A stretch of 64,000 bases of DNA, taken from the NCBI GenBank assembly GCA_032718475.1, contig JAUCBJ010003662.1, positions 1 to 64,000 of the forward strand, given 5' to 3'. The position numbers were made by a program, and so were the translations under genes. Shown here piece by piece: positions 1-11,883 of this stretch; the first letter of the stretch is position 1; each line of letters begins with the position of its first letter. The stretch comes from Nemertoderma westbladi (taxonomy: Eukaryota; Xenacoelomorpha; Nemertodermatida; Nemertodermatidae). The notes under the pieces are model-generated. The model was not told the DNA's origin. It saw only the letters and a program-made list of their open reading frames with translations, and did not search any database.

Positions 1-3000
1 TTACAGCGTTCACTTCGTTCCTATATTGTATATTACAGCGTTCACTTCGTTCCTATATTGTATGTTACAGCGTTCACTTCGTTCCTATATTGTATATTAC
101 AGCGTTCACTTCGTTCCTATATTGTATGTTACAGCATTCACTTCGTTCCTATATTGTATATTACAGCGTCACTTGTTCCTATATTGTATGTTACAGCGTT
201 CACTTGTTCCTATATTGTATGATTACAGCGTTCACTTCGTTCCTATATTGTATATTACAGCATTCACTTCGTTCCTATATTGTATATTACAGCGTTCACT
301 TCGTTCCTATATTGTATATTACAGCATTCACTTCGTTCCTATATTGTATATTACAGCGTTCACTTCGTTCCTATATTGTATGTTACAGCGTTCACTTCGT
401 TCCTATATTGTATGTTACAGCGTTCACTTCGTTCCTATATTGTATATTACAGCGTTCACTTCGTTCCTATATTGTATATTACAGCGTTCACTTCGTTCCT
501 ATATTGTATATTACAGCGCTCACTTCGTTCCTATATTGTATGTTACAGCGTTCACTTCGTTCCTATATTGTATGTTACAGCGTTCACTTCGTTCCTATAT
601 TGTATGTTACAGCATTCACTTCGTTCCTATATTGTATGTTACAGCGTTCACTTCGTTCCTATATTGTATATTACAGCGTTCACTTCGTTCCTATATTGTA
701 TATTACAGCGTTCACTTCGTTCCTATATTGTATATTACAGCGTTCACTTCGTTCCTATATTGTATGTTACAGCATTCACTTCGTTCCTATATTGTATATT
801 ACAGCGTTCACTTCGTTCCTATATTGTATATTACAGCATTCACTTCGTTCCTATATTGTATATTACAGCGTTCACTTCGTTCCTATATTGTATATTACAG
901 CATTCACTTCGTTCCTATATTGTATGTTACAGCGTTCACTTCGTTCCTATATTGTATGTTACAGCGTTCACTTCGTTCCTATATTGTATATTACAGCGTT
1001 CACTTCGTTCCTATATTGTATATTACAGCATTCACTTCGTTCCTATATTGTATATTACAGCGTTCACTTCGTTCCTATATTGTATGTTACAGCATTCACT
1101 TCGTTCCTATATTGTATATTACAGCATTCACTTCGTTCCTATATTGTATATTACAGCAGTTCACTTCGTTCCTATATTGTATATTACAGCGTTCACTTCG
1201 TTCCTATATTGTATATTACAGCATTCACTTCGTTCCTATATTGTATATTACAGCATTCACTTCGTTCCTATATTGTATGTTACAGCGTTCACTTCGTTCC
1301 TATATTGTATGTTACAGCGTTCACTTCGTTCCTATATTGTATATTACAGCGTTCACTTCGTTCCTATATTGTATATTACAGCGTTCACTTCGTTCCTATA
1401 TTGTATATTACAGCGTTCACTTCGTTCCTATATTGTATATTACAGCGTTCACTTCGTTCCTATATTGTATGTTACAGCGTTCACTTCGTTCCTATATTGT
1501 ATATTACAGCGTTCACTTCGTTCCTATATTGTATATTACAGCGTTCACTTCGTTCCTATATTGTATATTACAGCATTCACTTCGTTCCTATATTGTATAT
1601 TACAGCGCTCACTTTGTTCCTATATTGTATGTTACAGCGTTCACTTCGTTCCTATATTGTATATTACAGCGTTCACTTCGTTCCTATATTGTATATTACA
1701 GCGTTCACTTCGTTCCTATATTGTATGTTACAGCATTCACTTCATTCCTATATTGTATGTTACAGCATTCACTTCGTTCCTATATTGTATGTTACAGCGT
1801 TCACTTCGTTCCTATATTGTATATTACAGCGTTCACTTCGTTCCTATATTGTATATTACAGCATTCACTTCGTTCCTATATTGTATATTACAGCGTTCAC
1901 TTCGTTCCTATATTGTATGTTACAGCGTTCACTTCGTTCCTATATTGTATATTACAGCATTCACTTCGTTCCTATATTGTATATTACAGCGTTCACTTCG
2001 TTCCTATATTGTATATTACAGCATTCACTTCATTCCTATATTGTATGATTACAGCGTTCACTTCGTTCCTATATTGTATATTACAGCGTTCACTTCGTTC
2101 CTATATTGTATATTACAGCATTCACTTCATTCCTATATTGTATATTACAGCGTTCACTTCGTTCCTATATTGTATGTTACAGCGTTCACTTTGTTCCTAT
2201 ATTGTATATTACAGCATTCACTTCGTTCCTATATTGTATATTACAGCATTCACTTCATTCCTATATTGTATGTTACAGCGTTCACTTCGTTCCTATATTG
2301 TATGTTACAGCGTTCACTTCGTTCCTATATTGTATGTTACAGCATTCACTTCGTTCCTATATTGTATATTACAGCGCTCACTTCATTCCTATATTGTATG
2401 TTACAGCGTTCACTTCGTTCCTATATTGTATATTACAGCGTTCACTTCGTTCCTATATTGTATATTACAGCATTCACTTCGTTCCTATATTGTATATTAC
2501 AGCGCTCACTTCATTCCTATATTGTATGTTACAGCGTTCACTTCGTTCCTATATTGTATATTACAGCGTTCACTTCGTTCCTATATTGTATATTACAGCA
2601 TTCACTTCGTTCCTATATTGTATATTACAGCGCTCACTTTGTTCCTATATTGTATGTTACAGCGTTCACTTTGTTCCTATATTGTATATTACAGCGCTCA
2701 CTTCATTCCTATATTGTATGTTACAGCGTTCACTTCGTTCCTATATTGTATATTACAGCATTCACTTCGTTCCTATATTGTATACTACAGCTCTCACTTT
2801 GTTCCTATATTGTATGTTACAGCGTTCACTTCGTTCCTATATTGTATATTACAGCATTCACTTCGTTCCTATATTATATATTACAGCGTTCACTTCGTTC
2901 CTATATTGTATGTTACAGCGTTCACTTCGTTCCTATATTGTATGTTACAGCGTTCACTTCGTTCCTATATTATATATTACAGCGTTCACTTCGTTCCTAT

Positions 3001-6000
3001 ATTGTATGTTACAGCGTTCACTTCGTTCCTATATTGTATATTACAGCGCTCACTTTGTTCCTATATTGTATGTTACAGCGTTCACTTCGTTCCTATATTG
3101 TATGTTACAGCGTTCACTTCGTTCCTATATTGTATGTTACAGCATTCACTTCATTCCTATATTGTATGTTACAGCGTTCACTTCGTTCCTATATTGTATG
3201 TTACAGCATTCACTTCGTTCCTATATTGTATATTACAGCGTTCACTTCGTTCCTATATTGTATGTTACAGCGTTCACTTCGTTCCTATATTGTATATTAC
3301 AGCGTTCACTTCGTTCCTATATTGTATATTACAGCATTCACTTCGTTCCTATATTGTATGTTACAGCGTTCACTTCGTTCCTATATTGTATATTACAGCG
3401 TTCACTTCGTTCCTATATTGTATATTACAGCATTCACTTCGTTCCTATATTGTATATTACAGCGTTCACTTCGTTCCTATATTGTATGTTACAGCATTCA
3501 CTTCGTTCCTATATTGTATGTTACAGCGTTCACTTTGTTCCTATATTGTATATTACAGCATTCACTTCGTTCCTATATTGTATATTACAGCGTTCACTTC
3601 GTTCCTATATTGTATGTTACAGCATTCACTTCATTCCTATATTGTATGTTACAGCATTCACTTTGTTCCTATATTGTATGTTACAGCGTTCACTTCGTTC
3701 CTATATTGTATATTACAGCGTTCACTTCGTTCCTATATTGTATATTACAGCATTCACTTCGTTCCTATATTGTATATTACAGCGCTCACTTCGTTCCTAT
3801 ATTGTATGTTACAGCGTTCACTTTGTTCCTATATTGTATATTACAGCATTCACTTCGTTCCTATATTGTATATTACAGCATTCACTTCATTCCTATATTG
3901 TATGTTACAGCGTTCACTTCGTTCCTATATTGTATGTTACAGCGTTCACTTCGTTCCTATATTGTATGTTACAGCATTCACTTCGTTCCTATATTGTATA
4001 TTACAGCGCTCACTTCATTCCTATATTGTATGTTACAGCGTTCACTTCGTTCCTATATTGTATATTACAGCGTTCACTTCGTTCCTATATTGTATATTAC
4101 AGCATTCACTTCGTTCCTATATTGTATATTACAGCGCTCACTTCATTCCTATATTGTATGTTACAGCGTTCACTTCGTTCCTATATTGTATATTACAGCG
4201 TTCACTTCGTTCCTATATTGTATATTACAGCATTCACTTCGTTCCTATATTGTATATTACAGCGCTCACTTTGTTCCTATATTGTATGTTACAGCGTTCA
4301 CTTTGTTCCTATATTGTATATTACAGCGCTCACTTCATTCCTATATTGTATGTTACAGCGTTCACTTCGTTCCTATATTGTATATTACAGCATTCACTTC
4401 GTTCCTATATTGTATACTACAGCTCTCACTTTGTTCCTATATTGTATGTTACAGCGTTCACTTCGTTCCTATATTGTATATTACAGCATTCACTTCGTTC
4501 CTATATTATATATTACAGCGTTCACTTCGTTCCTATATTGTATGTTACAGCGTTCACTTCGTTCCTATATTGTATGTTACAGCGTTCACTTCGTTCCTAT
4601 ATTATATATTACAGCGTTCACTTCGTTCCTATATTGTATGTTACAGCGTTCACTTCGTTCCTATATTGTATATTACAGCGCTCACTTTGTTCCTATATTG
4701 TATGTTACAGCGTTCACTTCGTTCCTATATTGTATGTTACAGCGTTCACTTCGTTCCTATATTGTATGTTACAGCATTCACTTCATTCCTATATTGTATG
4801 TTACAGCATTCACTTCATTCCTATATTGTATGTTACAGCGTTCACTTCGTTCCTATATTGTATGTTACAGCGTTCAGTTCGTTCCTATGTTGTATGTTAC
4901 AGCGTTCACTTCGTTCCTATATTGTATATTACAGCATTCACTTCATTCCTATATTGTATGTTACAGCGTTCACTTCGTTCCTATATTGTATGTTACAGCG
5001 TTCACTTCGTTCCTATATTGTATATTACAGCGTTCACTTCGTTCCTATATTGTATGTTACAGCATTCACTTCGTTCCTATATTGTATATTACAGCGTTCA
5101 CTTCGTTCCTATATTGTATGTTACAGCGTTCACTTCGTTCCTATATTGTATATTACAGCATTCACTTCGTTCCTATATTGTATATTACAGCTCACTTCTT
5201 CCTATATTGTATTTACAGCTTCACTTGTTCCTATATTGTATATTACAGCATTCACTTCGTTCCTATATTGTATATTACAGCGTTCACTTCGTTCCTATTT
5301 TGTATGTTACAGCATTCACTTCATTCCTATATTGTATGTTACAGCATTCACTTTGTTCCTATATTATATGTTACAACGTTCACTTCGTTCCTATATTGTA
5401 TATTACAGCGTTCACTTCGTTCCTATATTGTATATTACAGCATTCACTTCGTTCCTATATTGTATATTACAGCGCTCACTTTGTTCCTATATTGTATGTT
5501 ACAGCGTTCACTTTGTTCCTATATTGTATATTACAGCATTCACTTCGTTCCTATATTGTATATTACAGCATTCACTTCATTCCTATATTGTATGTTACAG
5601 CGTTCACTTCGTTCCTATATTGTATGTTACAGCGTTCACTTCGTTCCTATATTGTATATTACAGCGTTCACTTCGTTCCTATATTGTATATTACAGCGTT
5701 CACTTCGTTCCTATATTGTATTTACAGCTTCACTTCTTCCTATATTGTATTTACAGCTTCACTTCGTTCCTATATTGTATGTTACAGCGTTCACTTCGTT
5801 CCTATATTATATATTACAGCGTTCACTTCGTTCCTATATTGTATGTTACAGCGTTCACTTCGTTCCTATATTGTATATTACAGCGCTCACTTTGTTCCTA
5901 TATTGTATGTTACAGCGTTCACTTCGTTCCTATATTGTATGTTACAGCGTTCACTTCGTTCCTATATTGTATGTTACAGCGTTCACTTCGTTCCTATATT

Positions 6001-8757
6001 GTATATTACAGCGCTCACTTTGTTCCTATATTGTATGTTACAGCGTTCACTTCGTTCCTATATTGTATGTTACAGCGTTCACTTCGTTCCTATATTGTAT
6101 GTTACAGCATTCACTTCATTCCTATATTGTATGTTACAGCATTCACTTCATTCCTATATTGTATGTTACAGCGTTCACTTCGTTCCTATATTGTATGTTA
6201 CAGCATTCACTTCGTTCCTATATTGTATATTACAGCGTTCACTTCGTTCCTATATTGTATGTTACAGCATTCACTTCGTTCCTATATTGTATATTACAGC
6301 GTTCACTTCGTTCCTATATTGTATGTTACAGCGTTCACTTCGTTCCTATATTGTATATTACAGCGCTCACTTCGTTCCTATATTGTATGTTACAGCATTC
6401 ACTTTGTTCCTATATTGTATATTACAGCATTCACTTCGTTCCTATATTGTATATTACAGTGCTCACTTCATTCCTATATTGTATGTTACAGCATTCACTT
6501 TGTTCCTATTTTGTATGTTACAGCATTCACTTCATTCCTATATTGTATGTTACAGCATTCACTTCGTTCCTATATTGTATATTACAGTGCTCACTTCATT
6601 CCTATATTGTATGTTACAGCATTCACTTTGTTCCTATTTTGTATGTTACAGCATTCACTTCATTCCTATATTGTATGTTACAGCATTCACTTCGTTCCTA
6701 TATTGTATATTACAGCGTTCACTTCGTTCCTATATTGTATGTTACAGCATTCACTTTGTTCCTATATTGTATATTACAGCATTCACTTCGTTCCTATATT
6801 GTATATTACAGTGCTCACTTCATTCCTATATTGTATGTTACAGCATTCACTTTGTTCCTATTTTGTATGTTACAGCATTCACTTCATTCCTATATTGTAT
6901 GTTACAGCATTCACTTTGTTCCTATATTATATGTTACAACGTTCACTTCGTTCCTATATTGTATATTACAGCGTTCACTTCGTTCCTATATTGTATATTA
7001 CAGCATTCACTTCGTTCCTATATTGTATATTACAGCGCTCACTTCATTCCTATATTGTATGTTACAGCATTCACTTTGTTCCTATTTTGTATGTTACAGC
7101 ATTCACTTCATTCCTATATTGTATGTTACAGCATTCACTTCATTCCTATATTGTATGTTACAGCATTCACTTTGTTCCTATATTATATGTTACAACGTTC
7201 ACTTCGTTCCTATATTGTATATTACAGCGTTCACTTCGTTCCTATATTGTATATTACAACGTTCACTTCGTTCCTATATTGTATATTACAGCGTTCACTT
7301 CGTTCCTATATTGTATATTACAGCGTTCACTTTGTTCCTATATTGTATGTTACAGCGTTCACTTCGTTCCTATATTGTATATTACAGCGTTCACTTCGTT
7401 CCTATATTGTATATTACAGCGTTCACTTCGTTCCTATATTGTATATTACAGCATTCACTTCGTTCCTATATTGTATATTACAACGCTCACTTTGTTCCTA
7501 TATTGTATGTTACAGCGTTCACTTTGTTCCTATATTGTATATTACAGCATTCACTTTGTTCCTATATTGTATATTACAGCGTTCACTTCGTTCCTATTTT
7601 GTATGTTACAGCATTCACTTCATTCCTATATTGTATGTTACAGCATTCACTTTGTTCCTATATTATATGTTACAACGTTCACTTCGTTCCTATATTGTAT
7701 ATTACAGCGTTCACTTCGTTCCTATATTGTATATTACAGCATTCACTTCGTTCCTATATTGTATATTACAGCGCTCACTTTGTTCCTATATTGTATGTTA
7801 CAGCGTTCACTTTGTTCCTATATTGTATATTACAGCATTCACTTCGTTCCTATATTGTATATTACAGCATTCACTTCATTCCTATATTGTATGTTACAGC
7901 GTTCACTTCATTCCTATATTGTATGTTACAGCATTCACTTCGTTCCTATATTGTATATTACAGCGTTCACTTTGTTCCTATATTGTATATTACAGCATTC
8001 ACTTCGTTCCTATATTGTATATTACAGCGCTCACTTTGTTCCTATATTGTATGTTACAGCGTTCACTTTGTTCCTATATTGTATGTTACAGCTTTCACTT
8101 CGTTCCTATATTGTATGTTACAGCGTTCACTTTGTTCCTATATTGTATGTTACAGCGTTCACTTCGTTCCTATATTGTATGTTACAGCATTCACTTCATT
8201 CCTATATTGCATGTTACAGCATTCACTTCGTTCCTATATTGCATGTTACAGCGTTCACTTCGTTCTTATATTGTATGTTACAGCGTTCACTTCGTTCCTA
8301 TATTGTATGTTACAGCGCTCACTTTGTTCCTATATTGTATGTTACAGCGCTCACTTTGTTCCTATATTGTATGTTACAGCGTTCACTTCGTTCCTATATT
8401 GTATATTACAGCATTCACTTTGTTCCTATATTGTATGTTACAGCGTTCACTTCGTTCCTATATTGTATGTTACAGCGTTCACTTCGTTCATATATTGTAT
8501 GTTACAGCATTCACTTCGTTCCTATATTGCATGTTACAGCGTTCACTTCGTTCTTATATTGTATGTTACAGCGTTCACTTCGTTCCTATATTGTATGTTA
8601 CAGCGCTCACTTTGTTCCTATATTGTATGTTACAGCATTCACTTCATTCCTATATTGTATGTTACAGCGTTCACTTCGTTCCTATATTGTATGTTACAGC
8701 GTTCAGTTCGTTCCTATGTTGTATGTTACAGCGTTCACTTCGTTCCTATATTGTATG
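1..8757. repeat. Satellite array A, 32-bp unit, about 270 copies, open at the left window edge
   Basis: A head-to-tail array of a 32-bp unit that starts TTACAGCG, continues TTCACTTCGTTCC and ends TATATTGTAT followed by A or G. The unit has an internal 9-bp near-duplication (CGTTCACTT / CGTTCCTAT), which suggests growth from a shorter motif. Variable sites are the last base (A/G), CGTTC versus CATTC or CGCTC, and CTTCG versus CTTTG or CTTCA. Runs of shortened units sit near 168-232, 5187-5230 and 5720-5762; one-base insertions (TATGATTACAG) occur near 220 and 2046. The array ends cleanly where TATGTTTAAG replaces the next unit. The unit has no stop codon in any forward frame, and because 32 is not a multiple of 3 each frame cycles through the same 32-residue peptide. 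Those frames are artefacts. Confidence 0.97.
2150..4803. repeat. Segmental duplication inside array A, offset 1632 bp (51 units)
   Basis: Rare unit variants recur exactly 1632 bp apart. TATACTACAG followed by CTCTCACTTTG is at 2781 and 4413. The TATTATATATTACAG variant is near 2872 and 2968 and again near 4504 and 4600. The matching stretch runs from about 2150-3170 to about 3780-4800 and diverges on the right at about 3172 and 4804. The offset is a whole number of units, as expected from unequal exchange in register. Confidence 0.8.
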
Positions 8758-8949
8758 TTTAAGATACACAACTAATTATTACTTTTTATTGTGGTTGGTA
8801 TTGCCAGTTCTCCAACCCGTTGCCACATAAGCTGAACTCGGTGCCACAGGATTGTTAATAGCAAATCAAAAAGATAAATAACATATAATTTATTATATTT
8901 TTGCTAAGATATAAAATTCAATAGTATTCACTGATATTCAGTGTTTTAC
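8758..8949. other. AT-rich flank of array A, no gene seen
   Basis: Unique sequence between the last 32-bp unit and the F5/8C-like piece. It is AT-rich, with a run of A/T-only words around 8870-8935. I see no coding signal, RNA gene or terminal repeat here. Confidence 0.6.
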
Positions 8950-9180
8950 CTTTGTTCTAAATTTCTCGAGATATGTCGTATAAATATCTTCGTTCCTGTT
9001 GTATACCTCAACCGTCTCTACTGCGTAAATTCGGCCGAGATCGACATACCATATCGCCAAGGGCGAGGTATAATCCGATACCGGTATCGACTGGATACAG
9101 GAGCCATCCCGGTACACTGGCCCAGTATTACCATCGTTACCTAGATACGCATCCCGGGAATCCTCCAATAAAGATGAAGA
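8950..9180 (-). pseudogene. Partial exon-like fragment of an F5/8 type C (fucolectin/galactose-binding) domain
   Basis: The minus-strand translation contains the core of an F5/8 type C domain. In order it has LGNDGNTGPVYRDGSC (the A/L-x-DGN segment followed by a Cys), then WYVDLGRIYAVETVEVYNRN (the W-x-VDLG strand and the V-x-VYNR strand), then YLEKFRTKVK. Known domains of this fold bind sugars or lipids and are common in secreted or receptor proteins, often as repeats in molluscs. Only about 75 residues are present, half a domain. There is no in-frame ATG at the left of the domain, so this is better read as an exon or exon relic than as a small gene. On the minus strand the frame runs into AAAG followed by GTAAAA, a plausible splice donor with GT at 8949-8948, just before a stop. 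The acceptor side is unclear (an AG near 9185). No other exon is visible in the window, so a live gene cannot be told from an isolated fragment. Confidence 0.5.
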
Positions 9181-9464
9181 ACTCGATTTTCTTAACGCAA
9201 CATTATTTGATAAATCCTAAACGTAATAAAATATCAGTTCAAAAATATATCTTATTCTTAAAACCCTTGGTGTACCAAAGATAATTTACATAAATTTTTA
9301 CGTCCAAAGACCAAGAAAAACACATTTGATCAGACCAAGTTTTATTTACTTGTCTTACCAGAGATTATATATAAAGTGGTTAACCATATTACGTCCTTGG
9401 TGGTCCTTAATTATTTACAATGAACAGGCAGCAGTGTGCCGCATTTTTTAACCCTATTACATAC
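9181..9464. other. AT-rich spacer, no gene seen
   Basis: AT-rich DNA between the F5/8C piece and the first recognisable residues of the non-LTR element. The word TTACGTCC occurs twice (about 9298 and 9389). No coding region, RNA gene or element end could be identified. Confidence 0.55.
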
Positions 9465-11203
9465 AGGATAAAACTGAAGCAATTACAACTGCTTACATAC
9501 AGCAACAATCAAGACTTACCTGGCAAACTGTAAATGAGTTATCTGGTCGGAAAAGCTGTGCAAAGGGGCGCCTCAAAGCCGATAGTCCTGAAGAACGTGT
9601 TGGGAAGTGGAAAAATCACTTCAGCAACTTGCTTGGGCAGCCACCAAACATCGAGGTCAGCCCTACAAGGAAAATATATGACAAGACACTACCTATAGAA
9701 ACAGGGGACTTCACACCTGCCGAACTCCAAAGAAGCATTAAAAGCATGTCCAATAATAAAGCGAGTGGATTAGATGAAATCCCAGCGGAGGTATGGAAAA
9801 CCGGAGTGCTAAACAGACCATTATTGAATGTTTGCAACCGGATGTTAAAAGGGGAAAAGCCACCACCAATTTGGACTAAAGGTCAACTAAAGCCTCTCTC
9901 CAAGAAAGGAGACCTCGGCATACCAACAAACTATCGTGGGATCTGTCTGCTTGTGGTAGCTGCCAAAATATACAATAAAATGATTCTATATAGGATTAGG
10001 CCTCACATAGAGAAACTACTGCGTAAGAGCCAAAACGGATTTCGACCAAGTAGATCAACAATAGCTCAGATACTTGCACTACGGAGACTGATTGAAGGAA
10101 TTAAGTCAAAGAATCTCCCCGCTGTAATGACTTTTGTGGACTTCAAGAAGGCATTCGACTCCATCCATAGAGGTAAAATGCTTGAAATCCTAAGAGCTTA
10201 TGGAATACCAGAAGTAATTGTTGCTGGCATTGGATTGTTATATTGTGACACAGAAGCGCAGGTACTCTCACCAGATGGTGAAACTGAGTTTTTCTCAATC
10301 CTGGCTGGCGTACTGCAAGGTGACACATTAGCACCATTACTATTTGTAATTGTGCTGGATTAAGCAATGAGGACGGCCACAAAGGGTGAAGACCTGGGAT
10401 TCACACTTCAAGAACGCAGAAGTAGTGGATATCCGCCAACTACAGTCACAGACACCGACTTTGCGGATGACATCACCCTGCTCTCTAATACCCTAGCAGA
10501 TGCACAGCTTCTACTAAATAAAGTGGAGAGGGCTGCTAAGGAGGTTGGATTGCATATAAATGCTACAAAGACCGAATTCATGACCTTTAATGTTGATGGA
10601 AACTTGACAACCATTGATAATAATCAACTAAGGAAGGTCGATGACTTCCAGTACTTTGGTTCATGGATAGAAAGTAGCAAAAAGGACATAGAATTTAGGA
10701 AAGCAAAGGCTTGGGTAGCTCTATCAAAAATGGATACCATCTGGAAATCAGATCTCTCCAGGCACCTGAAGACTAAGTTCTTTCGAGCCACAGTGAAAAG
10801 TGTATTTTTATATGGGGGTGAGACCTGGACACTGACTAAATGACTTTAACAACGAATTGATGGTTGCTACACAAGACTACTAAGGGCAGCCCTAAACATC
10901 AGCTAGAGACAACACATGACAAACGCCGAGCTTTATGGTACAATACCACCTGTATCAACCACCCTCCGTGAACGCAGATTAAGATTCAGTGGGCACTGCT
11001 GGCGAAGTAAAGACGAGGTCATACCAGATCTACTTTTCTGGCAACCAACTCATGGAAAGCGTAGTCGTGGACGACCGGCCATAAAATATATAGATCAACT
11101 TGAAAGGGATACTGAACTTAGGAGAAACGAAATTGCGACAACTATGGAGAATCGGGAAGCCTGGAAGGATCTCATTTCCACTGTCCGAGTTCGCTCGACC
11201 TAG
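9465..11203 (+). pseudogene. Non-LTR retrotransposon reverse transcriptase, C-terminal half of ORF2, four in-frame stops
   Basis: One reading frame carries the whole region with no frameshift. It opens in mid-protein (LTWQTVNELSGRKS, then EERVGKWKNHFSNLLGQPP), which is the linker typical of non-LTR ORF2 proteins. Reverse-transcriptase motifs follow: GFRPSRST; motif A VDFKKAFDS with its Asp; motif B GVLQGDTLAPLLF; motif C FADD near residue 28 after the first stop; and motif D GLHINATKTEF. After the thumb region comes a C-terminal segment with GHCWRS and KRSRGRP, common in RTE-like and related APE-type elements. Stops lie at 10361 (TAA), 10841 (TGA), 10847 (TAA) and 10904 (TAG, where the family usually has Trp). 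The natural stop at 11201-11203 is followed by TAGTAGTAGTA. The active enzyme would copy element RNA at a nicked target. The catalytic residues survive but the copy is dead. The exact clade is uncertain. Confidence 0.9.
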
Positions 11204-11407
11204 TAGTAGTAGTACCGGGCTATAAAAGTACCAGGTCAGGTCAGGTATTCTAGGTCATTGATCAAGAAAACTTGCCACCTCCATGCAGCATAAAGGAGGT
11301 GCCACCTGTAGCTGCATAGACCCTCTTACTAGGGCAAATCTGGTCCTGTAACTAGGACCCCCTTCGTTCTGGGATAAGGACGCCCTTGGTCCTGGATTAA
11401 GGACCCA

Positions 11408-11601
11408 TATACTTGGCTGCAGGGGTATATGGCCTGACCAGGCAGATGGTGAACTACCAATGGCTGGTCAGGAGTAGAGTGTTCTCATGTCCACTCCGAG
11501 AGCACTTCACTGCGACCTGCACCTGGCAGCAAGGGTACATGGCATGACCCAGCAGATGAGCTGCAACAGCCAATGGTGGGTCATGTGCGCCAGAGTAGAT
11601 A
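11408..11601 (+). repeat. Two diverged copies of a ~75-85-bp motif, offset ~109 bp
   Basis: The segment containing GGCCTGACCAGGCAGATG (from 11431) and CCAATGGCTGGTCA recurs in diverged form as GGCATGACCCAGCAGATG (from 11540) and CCAATGGTGGGTCATG. Both are preceded by a TGGCTGCAGGGGTA or TGGCAGCAAGGGTA word. Duplicated modules are common in non-LTR 5' regions, where they can form internal promoters. That role is inference here. Confidence 0.6.
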
Positions 11602-11740
11602 TGGGTGATGGGCCTCATATTTGACTCCATTGCGACACCCACCCTGTGGAATGGCAAACCAGGGTGTGGTATTTGCCCCGAGAGCTTACTCGGCAAAAAA
11701 GCACCCCCCAACCCCCACTATGGATTACATTAGCAATGCG

Positions 11741-11854
11741 GGGAGGTCCGGCCACTAGAGGCCAGTGGAATTACCGGACACAATCGGCCTCACAGGCGGG
11801 AGGTCCGGCCACTAGAGGCCAGTGGAATTACCGGACACAATCGGCCTCACAGGC
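11741..11854 (+). repeat. Perfect or near-perfect 57-bp tandem duplication
   Basis: Copy one is 11741-11797 and copy two 11798-11854. Each begins GGAGGTCCGGCCACTAGAGG or GG-less equivalent and ends CGGCCTCACAGGC. Because 57 is a multiple of 3 the duplication keeps frame. One frame reads GGPATRGQWNYRTQSASQA twice before a stop at 11868. The duplication lies just ahead of the endonuclease frame and looks recent compared with the stops and frameshift in the flanking relics. Confidence 0.85.
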
Positions 11855-11883
11855 GTCAGTTAACTCCTGACCGGCTGCCTGTC

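Larger units (their letters stand above)
11204..11883 (+). other. Element 3' tail followed by 5'-UTR-like sequence, no intact gene
   Basis: Just after the reverse-transcriptase stop there is a short TAG-repeat tail and a CAGGTCAGGTCAGGT tract (about 11231-11246). These look like the simple-repeat 3' ends of RTE-like elements. The rest is GC-richer than its surroundings and leads without interruption into the endonuclease reading frame. It is probably the 5' untranslated or leader part of a second non-LTR copy. Frames through it are short and match nothing I recognise. Confidence 0.5.

Noticed and set aside
1-8757. Telomeric or centromeric identity for array A, including a CENP-B box
   Set aside because: The unit is not a telomere motif, and TTCGTTCC does not match the CENP-B box, which needs a CGGG core. 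A centromere role cannot be judged from sequence alone.
26-8830. A 2934-codon plus-strand open frame, with two more of comparable length in other frames, as a giant repeat protein
   Set aside because: The 32-bp unit lacks plus-strand stops and is not a multiple of three, so all frames give the same cycling peptide. Variation follows CpG decay and not codon constraint, and the frame runs straight into unique flanking DNA.
9264-9285. CCCTTGGTGTACCAAAG near 9266 as the opposite end of the TTAA-type element
   Set aside because: Only weakly similar to the end at 13547, in the wrong position relative to the retroelement relics, and with no TTAA duplication.
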